Source of the DNA: Lentimicrobium sp.
Lineage (GTDB): Bacteria; Bacteroidota; Bacteroidia; Bacteroidales; Lentimicrobiaceae
Assembly: GCA_013336205.1 (NCBI GenBank)
Contig: JAAXUD010000030.1
Coordinates: 1-12,621, forward strand
Length of the DNA: 12,621 bases
Reading direction: 5' to 3'
Shown here piece by piece: positions 7,768 through 12,621 of the stretch. The translations under genes and the position numbers were made by a program. A model generated the notes under the pieces. The model searched no databases and was not told where the DNA came from. It worked only from the letters and a program-made list of their open reading frames with translations. Every line of letters begins with the position of its first letter. The first letter of the stretch is position 1.

Positions 7768-7980
7768 ATGAAAAAGATAATCTTACTTACAGTTTTTTTA
7801 GCAACAGTCAGTTTTGCATTGCTGGCCCAGGCACCACCAAATCCACCCGCAAATGCAGGTAGCAATGGTGGACCTGTTGGAGGCAATGCGCCCATTGGCA
7901 GTGGAATCGTTTTGTTAATCACGCTTGCTGCCGGTTATGGCGCTAAAAAGGTGTTGAATGTAACCGATTCAAACAATTGA
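7768..7980 (+). CDS. 70-residue exported protein with Pro/Gly linker and C-terminal anchor-like segment
   Basis: A short protein in three parts: a signal peptide (residues 1-20, ending LLAQ), a low-complexity linker rich in Pro, Gly and Asn (22-41), and a C-terminal hydrophobic segment (PIGSGIVLLITLAAGYGAKK, 42-61) ended by two lysines and a polar tail. This plan matches small Bacteroidota proteins whose C-terminus carries a PID-type sorting or anchoring signal (P-I-D/x-G-hydrophobic-GYGxKK). Here the Asp of PID is replaced by Gly, so that assignment is tentative. The mature protein would have only about 20 residues outside the membrane segment, so it could also be a small membrane peptide. 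The start has an A-rich leader. The next gene begins 48 bases downstream with no terminator between, so they may be co-transcribed. Confidence 0.75.
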   Translation: MKKIILLTVFLATVSFALLAQAPPNPPANAGSNGGPVGGNAPIGSGIVLLITLAAGYGAKKVLNVTDSNN

Positions 7981-8028
7981 GAAATTCAGTAATACCAATA
8001 AATTTAACTTTCCAAAACCAAAACGACA

Positions 8029-8763
8029 ATGAAAAATTATATAAAAATGTTTCTGGCATCCTGCCTGCTCGTAGTTTTTACCGTTAGTATTAACGCCCAA
8101 AGCGTTGGCATCAACTCAACAGGCGATACACCTGACAATAGCGCTATACTTGATGTAAGTTCAACCACCCAAGGGTTTTTACCACCCCGGATGACAACAG
8201 CTGAGCGCGATCTGATCAATTCACCTGTTGCCGGTCTGACTATATTTAATGCCACCAAACTCTGCAATGAAACATTTAATGGCACGATGTGGGTAACCAA
8301 CGCACATTACATAGGCGAAAGTTATGGCGGAGGTATTGTGTTTTATGTGTATGACAATGGACAGCATGGATTAATAGCCGCACCAGCCGACATTAGCTTT
8401 GGAATAATATTTTGGTATGATTTTAATAATATTTCATATCCATTCACAAATGCAAGTAGAGACGGGATTGGTGCCGGCATACACAATACGGAGCGGATAA
8501 ATGCTGTACAAGGGTCAATTAATGCTGCCAATGCGTGTGCATCCTTCAATGGTGGAGGATATGGAGATTGGTACTTACCTTCAGTAATCGAACTAAATTT
8601 ATTATATATACAAAAGCAATTGGTAGGCGGTTTTAGTGGGAATTATTGGAGTTCTGTCGAGGCTGGACAGCAAACGGCAAGGGGCCAAAATTTCACCACA
8701 GGCGCACAGTTCACAGCTTTTAAGAATGGAAATAATTCTGTGCGTGCCATCAGGGCTTTTTAA
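8029..8763 (+). CDS. Secreted DUF1566 / Lcl_C-domain protein
   Basis: A 244-residue exported protein. Signal peptide residues 1-23 (ending INA) are followed by an N-terminal module common in secreted Bacteroidota proteins: SVGINSTGDTPDNSAILDVS (25-44) with GFLPPRMTTAER (49-60), resembling fibre or adhesin bases. The C-terminal part fits the DUF1566/Lcl_C family (the collagen-like-protein C-terminal domain first named in Legionella): GGIVFYV (101-107), GDWYLPSVIELN (179-190), NYWSSVE (205-211) and the closing VRAIRAF (238-244). These domains are linked to surface adhesion or carbohydrate binding, and no catalytic residues are expected. There is no T9SS tail. It follows the 70-residue gene by 48 bases and may share its transcript. 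Confidence 0.87.
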   Translation: MKNYIKMFLASCLLVVFTVSINAQSVGINSTGDTPDNSAILDVSSTTQGFLPPRMTTAERDLINSPVAGLTIFNATKLCNETFNGTMWVTNAHYIGESYGGGIVFYVYDNGQHGLIAAPADISFGIIFWYDFNNISYPFTNASRDGIGAGIHNTERINAVQGSINAANACASFNGGGYGDWYLPSVIELNLLYIQKQLVGGFSGNYWSSVEAGQQTARGQNFTTGAQFTAFKNGNNSVRAIRAF

Positions 8764-8775
8764 CTATTTAACAGG

Positions 8776-8893
8776 GAACCGCAAAGTTTATCGGAGAGAA
8801 CCGCAAAGAAATACAAATCTTACATGTTATGCGGCCCAGTTCGACAGGCCTGCTTGTATGCGCAAGCAGGCAGGCTAACTGCAACGCTTTGCG
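8776..8893. repeat. Composite intergenic palindrome bounded by CGCAAAG / CTTTGCG
   Basis: GAACCGCAAAG occurs twice (8776-8786 and 8798-8808), spaced 22 bp. The inverse, CTTTGCG, is at 8887-8893. Between them lies a perfect 9-bp hairpin GCCTGCTTG / CAAGCAGGC (8848-8856 and 8863-8871) with a 6-base loop. The whole forms a nested palindromic unit just after the DUF1566 gene. Related words (TTTGCG, GGCAGGCT) recur at 11996-12040. Confidence 0.55.
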
Positions 8894-8914
8894 TTTAAAA
8901 ACAATTCAGCATCC

Positions 8915-9032
8915 AATTTCCATAACTCAACGACATTGGAATAAGAATTATAGTTTCACAGTTATAAAATTAACTAACCCGGATTAAGTCTATTCCCGCC
9001 TTAATCCGGACGATTTTCCGTATTTCAATTGC
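8915..9032 (+). repeat. Terminator-associated repeat module, copy A
   Basis: This copy has three blocks in order: AATTTCCATAA (8915-8925), a CCGGATTAA-type hairpin (8979-9009), and TATTTCAATTGC (9021-9032). The same three words occur in the same order near 11985-12128. Weaker similarity continues for some tens of bases past the last block in both copies. The shared layout suggests either a duplicated spacer or a dispersed intergenic repeat. Confidence 0.5.
8979..9017 (+). terminator. Intrinsic terminator-like hairpin
   Basis: CCGGATTAAG (8979-8988) and CTTAATCCGG (9000-9009) form a perfect 10-bp stem with an 11-base loop, followed by ACGATTTT. It probably ends transcription of the 7768/8029 genes, although it lies 216 bases past the second stop. 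Confidence 0.6.
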
Positions 9033-9141
9033 TTAATAAACCCTTCCTCTAATCATTCGTTTTACTATTAAGTTTCCTGCAGCTCCTGGTGCAGCAGCCC
9101 CCCGTTTATTACGAACATAGGCTGGAGCCTTGACTTAAACA

Positions 9142-9291
9142 TTGGACCAAGCTATTCCTATTGCTATTACAAGACTTAAGGATCTTTCATCCGCTGTTAA
9201 AGGAATTATAATTTCAATAGGTATTGCGATTTTTGTTGGGCCAATAAGAGATTCCATGGCCCAAACAGCAAGCTATGTATTAATGAGATGA
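9142..9291 (+). CDS. Possible 49-residue membrane peptide (TTG start) or gene fragment
   Basis: A TTG at 9142, six bases after an in-frame TAA, opens 49 codons ending at TGA 9289-9291. The product looks protein-like: AIPIAITRLKDLSSAVKG, a hydrophobic helix IIISIGIAIFVGPI, then RDSMAQTASYVLMR. There is no in-frame ATG before the helix, and a GGAG lies rather far upstream (9123-9126), so the start is doubtful. It may be the remnant of a longer membrane protein. No family recognised. It sits alone in the 714-base spacer before the lipoprotein gene. Confidence 0.3.
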   Translation: MDQAIPIAITRLKDLSSAVKGIIISIGIAIFVGPIRDSMAQTASYVLMR

Positions 9292-9477
9292 TATTCCGTG
9301 GCTTACGGGTTCAGGCCTTTATTGCCCATTAACTTCCGAAGATAAAATATAAAAAATATTAACATATTATCGGTTACATTTTCACGTAAAGTCTATATAT
9401 GGCATAGGTTTTCTTATACTCCCCGGTTTATAACATTCTAAAATCCGATAGCTGCTTAAATACTTTAACTACTCAGA

Positions 9478-11733
9478 ATGAAAACGAACAAAAATCTCAA
9501 AAAAATCGCTCCGGCATTTATGCTGGTACTCCTGATTGCAATGCTTGTCTTTTCGTGTAATAAAGACAATCCGGAAACTGATCCGGAAGAACCCCTGACT
9601 CCTTCAGGCCAACCGGATGTTTTCTCAAACAAACCTGTAAACATCATGTCGGAGTATGAAACTACAAATAACCTGCTATTTCCCGGTCACAGGATCCACA
9701 AACTGGGAAACGGCCTGATGGGGGGCACAGGCCACAATGTCTGGGAAGGGGCACATTTTATTGGTGAGCTTGTGTGGGAGGCTTATGATTATCATCATAC
9801 AGAAGCCAATTTTAAAGATATTGAAGATCAACTGGATGACATAACGGGCCAGATTGCAGAATTGAACGCGAATATTATATCATTGGCAAGAGTTATGGCC
9901 GTCGATTTTAACAAGCTGAACGCGCATATTTCAACCCAGGCATTGAATGATCAGATTGCCTATGTCGAGACCGCTATGGGTGATGCAACTTCGGACGAGT
10001 TAATGTGGTATTCTGAGGTTGCAACGCGTTATCAGGCAGACACTTCAAATCCTCAGAATAAAAAGGATATGGAGGATTTAAAATTATATGCGCCTCTTTA
10101 TGCTTTTCGTACATATCATAGCACAGAATCGAATTCAATGCCCAACGTCATCAGTGAGATGCACCAGCTCTTGCTTCCGACCCTGGGTAATGACAACGCA
10201 TTGGGTAGTTATACAAAGACAGTGATTGATGAATGTACCGGAAAAGTAACCGACACTACATCGGCGATGAATGCTTACCTGTTGATAGAAAACTATTTTC
10301 TTACCGTGGTGAATTATCAGTTTCAGGCTGCCACGGTCATGGTCAATGCCGCCAATATGGTTGATAATGGCGGTGAACACGGTTACGCTTCAACATTCTG
10401 GAATAACACAATGCGCGAAGTAATTCCTGCTGAAGTTGGCGTTTTTCTGTCATCCGTCGAATATATGGTAGCCAACCTTTCGGAATACAGGAACAGTAAA
10501 AGGTTTATTCATGATATGAAATATGCTGAAGCCGGTCTGGCACCTGACCTGGTATTTTTGCATGTGCTGGCACGGGCCCAGTTTGTGGCCAATCTTCTTT
10601 ACGATGCCAGTGGTATTTCCTATCCGAGAATCAGCGGTCATATTATGGTACCAAACAGATATACAACCGATGGATCAGGCCCTGATATTCCGAATGAGCT
10701 TACCATAACCATCGGATCAGTGCAGATAAAATCAGCAGGAACCAAGTACGAAAGTATGATTCCTTATACCCGTTGGAGCAGTGAAAAGACATGTCACCCT
10801 GCCAATCATTGGGATTTGTACCGGTTTACTACCGTTGATCCGGATACGTCGTGGGATGGTACCCCCCAGATTGTGAAGGTCGTAGCAAGCGGTTCTAATT
10901 TGCCCTGGCCACATTCTCCTGATGTTGAAATAAAAGGGACAGTTACACCCCTGTATTATAATCTGAAGGATCCATCGCAACGCTCACCCACCAGAACAGA
11001 GGAGTGCAGCTTTCAGTTTGGTTATTTTTCTGCAAACTGGCAGTGGGGATATATGCTTCTTTCCAACACAAAACTGCAGAGTAAACTTCACGACGATTTT
11101 AATGCTGCAAACTATGACGATAGATTCCAGAACCTGACCGTTCCGGTAACCTCTTATGATCACTATATGATGAGTTCGGCCCCGCCTTTTAATTGTTATA
11201 GTGTGGTTAAATCAGATGCCATTAGTTTTTCTCACTCTGAATACTCCGGTGGCCTGTTGGCTTCCGGCAATTTAGTGGGGTTAAATAATTCTAAAGCCTA
11301 TTGCATTGTGGATGCACGCTATTTATCGGTGAAAACAGGCAGCGAACTTCCCGATGCTGACCCTGAAACAATTGAGGCCTGGGCATTGTACAATGGGTCC
11401 ATTGACAACAAAAAGTTACCGAAAAAAGCTACAATTTCAGTTTCCTTAGGGACCCGGTATTCAAAAACTGATGGTTTAGTTGATTTATATCATATTTATG
11501 GAAATCTGATGAAGGATGCGCTTGATGTCAATAAAGCACAATTCAATATTCCCACTAAATTCAGTTCAGTGGAAATTTCAACGAATACATCTTATTACCC
11601 CGGCGAACAGTATTTTTACTATGTGGATGAAGCGTATGAACCAGATAAGAGGCATATCAGTATAGACCTGAATTATGCCTATCAGTTTGTATACACCGGA
11701 CTCTATAGCCTTCCTGATCCACCTGCTAAATAA
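9478..11733 (+). CDS. Large lipoprotein of unknown function with coiled coil and beta-rich C-terminal half
   Basis: A 751-residue exported lipoprotein. The signal sequence ends in a lipobox with Cys27 (LVFSC), followed by an acidic Asp/Glu/Pro linker (29-45), as in outer-membrane or surface lipoproteins of Bacteroidota. A Gly-rich stretch (GNGLMGGTG, 77-85) precedes an amphipathic region. A regular coiled coil follows, with hydrophobic a/d residues I115, L119, I122, I126, L129, I133 and L136 spaced 4-3-4-3. The region to ~375 looks helical. From ~380 (PRISGHIMVPNRYTTD) to the end it looks beta-rich, with several Trp/Tyr clusters and the ending SLPDPPAK. I recognise no family. The helical N-terminal half with a central coiled coil recalls the general plan of helical pore-forming toxins, but this is only a structural guess. 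The stop overlaps the ATG of a 51-codon ORF (TAATG). Confidence 0.85.
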   Translation: MKTNKNLKKIAPAFMLVLLIAMLVFSCNKDNPETDPEEPLTPSGQPDVFSNKPVNIMSEYETTNNLLFPGHRIHKLGNGLMGGTGHNVWEGAHFIGELVWEAYDYHHTEANFKDIEDQLDDITGQIAELNANIISLARVMAVDFNKLNAHISTQALNDQIAYVETAMGDATSDELMWYSEVATRYQADTSNPQNKKDMEDLKLYAPLYAFRTYHSTESNSMPNVISEMHQLLLPTLGNDNALGSYTKTVIDECTGKVTDTTSAMNAYLLIENYFLTVVNYQFQAATVMVNAANMVDNGGEHGYASTFWNNTMREVIPAEVGVFLSSVEYMVANLSEYRNSKRFIHDMKYAEAGLAPDLVFLHVLARAQFVANLLYDASGISYPRISGHIMVPNRYTTDGSGPDIPNELTITIGSVQIKSAGTKYESMIPYTRWSSEKTCHPANHWDLYRFTTVDPDTSWDGTPQIVKVVASGSNLPWPHSPDVEIKGTVTPLYYNLKDPSQRSPTRTEECSFQFGYFSANWQWGYMLLSNTKLQSKLHDDFNAANYDDRFQNLTVPVTSYDHYMMSSAPPFNCYSVVKSDAISFSHSEYSGGLLASGNLVGLNNSKAYCIVDARYLSVKTGSELPDADPETIEAWALYNGSIDNKKLPKKATISVSLGTRYSKTDGLVDLYHIYGNLMKDALDVNKAQFNIPTKFSSVEISTNTSYYPGEQYFYYVDEAYEPDKRHISIDLNYAYQFVYTGLYSLPDPPAK

Positions 11734-11888
11734 TGGAAAGCTGTACTTTAATCAGGCAAATGTTCTTTGAGCCTTTAAAAATGTCAGAAAGTGAAAAGAA
11801 GTTCCTGATCGGAAGTTACCTGATAGGTAAGATCCAAATTGAGCGATTTAACAAAGAAAACCATTCAATCGTTTTAACCTTGCCGTAA
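11733..11888 (+). CDS. Possible 51-residue protein translationally coupled to the lipoprotein
   Basis: The ATG at 11733 shares its A with the stop codon of the lipoprotein gene (TAATG), a typical coupling arrangement. The 51-codon frame ends at TAA 11886-11888. The product is Lys/Glu-rich with no signal peptide or membrane helix, for example MSESEKKFLIGSYLIGKIQI in its middle and SIVLTLP at its end. Internal ATGs at 11760 and 11781 are alternative starts. It reads like real protein but matches no family I know. It could be a small cytoplasmic partner, or the degraded 5' or 3' part of a former gene. A short palindrome TTACCT-GAT-AGGTAA (11816-11830) lies inside it. Confidence 0.4.
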   Translation: MESCTLIRQMFFEPLKMSESEKKFLIGSYLIGKIQIERFNKENHSIVLTLP

Positions 11889-11984
11889 TTAACAATACGC
11901 CGTTAAAATTCTTTAAACAGCTGGTAATCAGATTTATGCCATATCGCAAGCCCTATAGCTATCGGGATGATTTACAAAGTCTTG

Positions 11985-12128
11985 AATTTCCATAATTTGC
12001 GTCTTTGCGTCCCTGCCAGCCGGCAGGCTGGTTTGCGTGATACTTAAAATTACAGAAATATTGAATTAACCAATCCGGGTTGAGCATCATACAGTCTCAG
12101 CCCGGATTGGTAGTTTTATTTCAATTGC
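11985..12128 (+). repeat. Terminator-associated repeat module, copy B
   Basis: Blocks in order: AATTTCCATAA (11985-11995), three TTTGCG words (11996-12001, 12004-12009, 12032-12037) around the small palindrome CCAGCC-GGCA-GGCTGG (12016-12031), the CCGG hairpin (12070-12110) and TATTTCAATTGC (12117-12128). Copy A at 8776-9032 has the same words, but its CGCAAAG part comes before AATTTCCATAA. The octamer GGCAGGCT is also shared (8869-8876 and 12022-12029). The rest of 11889-12251 holds no gene; CCCTATAG/CTATCGGG near 11951-11966 is a further imperfect palindrome. Confidence 0.5.
12070..12117 (+). terminator. Intrinsic terminator downstream of the lipoprotein unit
   Basis: Arms 12070-12084 (CCAATCCGGGTTGAG) and 12096-12110 (CTCAGCCCGGATTGG) form a 15-bp stem with one wobble pair and an 11-base loop, followed by TAGTTTT. 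Its loop length and CCGG core match the hairpin at 8979-9009. Confidence 0.7.
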
Positions 12129-12211
12129 ATAAAAACCACTCCTGCAATCGTTTGCAAAATTATTAATCTGTTTCTGAGCAGGCTATCCTGAGAAACTCCA
12201 TGGTTTTTCAT

Positions 12212-12219
12212 TAGCTTTG
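12212..12219 (+). promoter_or_regulatory. Bacteroidota -7 promoter box for the alpha-amylase gene
   Basis: TAGCTTTG fits TAnnTTTG exactly and lies 32 bases before the ATG at 12252. The -33 position has only a poor match (CTG at 12188-12190, 21-base spacer). The short leader would start near 12225. Confidence 0.45.
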
Positions 12220-12251
12220 TCCCTGAATCCCTCCCACAAAAAATACCTCTC

Positions 12252-12621
12252 ATGAAAAAAGTATCCCTCTTCCTGTTGCTGTTAATAGCTGCTTCTTTTT
12301 TGAAAATATCTGTGAAAGCGCAGGCTCCTGCTCAGTGTCAGGATGTGATGCTGCAGGCCTTTTACTGGGATTCATACGCCGACAGCAAATGGACGACCCT
12401 CAATGCCGAAGCCGGGGTGATTGCTTCAAATTACGACCTGGTTTGGCTTCCGCCCAGCGGAAATGCCCAAAGTGCAAACAATATGGGCTATGCGGCCATC
12501 TGGTGGTTTGACCAGAACAGTGCTTTCGGTACAAAGGCGGAACTGAAAACACTGATAGCTTCCCTTAATGCCGGGGGTGCCAAGGCCATAGCCGATGTTG
12601 TGGTAAATCACCGGAGTGGCG
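12252..12621 (+). CDS. Secreted GH13 alpha-amylase, N-terminal part (runs off the window)
   Basis: The first 123 codons of a gene that continues past the end. Signal peptide residues 1 to ~23 (ending VKA) are followed by the start of a GH13 catalytic barrel: VMLQAFYWDS (32-41), YDLVWLPPSG (61-70), MGYAAIWWFDQNSAFGTKAE (78-97) and KAIADVVVNHR (111-121). DVVVNH (115-120) is GH13 conserved region I; its Asn and His normally bind calcium and the substrate subsite. The catalytic Asp/Glu/Asp lie further downstream and are not visible. The expected reaction is hydrolysis of alpha-1,4 bonds in starch or related glucans outside the cytoplasm. Its own promoter box and the preceding terminator suggest an independent unit, though more starch genes may follow beyond the window. 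Confidence 0.9.
   Translation, partial: MKKVSLFLLLLIAASFLKISVKAQAPAQCQDVMLQAFYWDSYADSKWTTLNAEAGVIASNYDLVWLPPSGNAQSANNMGYAAIWWFDQNSAFGTKAELKTLIASLNAGGAKAIADVVVNHRSG

Noticed and set aside
9047..9138. - strand stretch reading APAYVRNKRGAAAPGAAG with no start codon
   Set aside because: Only about 31 codons between two stops with no ATG. The Ala/Pro bias comes from a locally GC-rich CAGCAGCCCCCC tract, and no gene could be assigned.

Overview
The window looks like chromosomal DNA from a Bacteroidota bacterium, probably an environmental Bacteroidales/Marinilabiliales-type organism. Four kinds of evidence point there. The first gene is a two-component sensor with repeated propeller blades and a Y_Y_Y domain, as in Bacteroidota hybrid two-component systems. 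One secreted protein ends in a type IX secretion (T9SS) sorting domain. Several -7 boxes match the Bacteroidota consensus TAnnTTTG. Most starts have A-rich leaders rather than strong Shine-Dalgarno sites. All clear genes are on the + strand, and nearly all encode exported, surface or envelope proteins. No RNA gene, CRISPR array, intact insertion sequence or phage module was seen.

Layout. 1-263: a terminator-like hairpin for an unseen upstream gene, then a promoter. 264-3509: a 1081-residue membrane sensor histidine kinase with no receiver or DNA-binding domain. 3510-4091: a non-coding stretch with a REP-like double palindrome and a terminator-like hairpin. 4092-5128: two tandem genes for small exported cysteine-containing proteins that are clear paralogues, closed by a strong terminator. 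5196-6018: a long AT-rich gap that holds, on the - strand, a small gene apparently broken by a frameshift. 6019-8763: three exported proteins (a T9SS-sorted protein, a 70-residue protein with a C-terminal anchor segment, and a DUF1566/Lcl_C-type protein). 8764-9477: repeats, a terminator and a possible 49-codon membrane peptide. 9478-11733: a 751-residue lipoprotein of unknown function, followed by a one-base-overlapping 51-codon ORF. 11889-12251: a second copy of the repeat/terminator module and a promoter. 12252 to the end: the start of a secreted GH13 alpha-amylase.

How they work together. No single pathway can be read from the sequence. The amylase and the propeller-type sensor fit glycan use, but they lie about 9 kb apart with unrelated genes between, and there is no SusC/SusD pair. 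The stretch looks like a series of independent secreted or envelope genes separated by repeat-rich spacers. The least explained items are the paralogous cysteine-containing pair, the large lipoprotein with its coupled small ORF, the broken - strand gene, and the two composite intergenic repeats.
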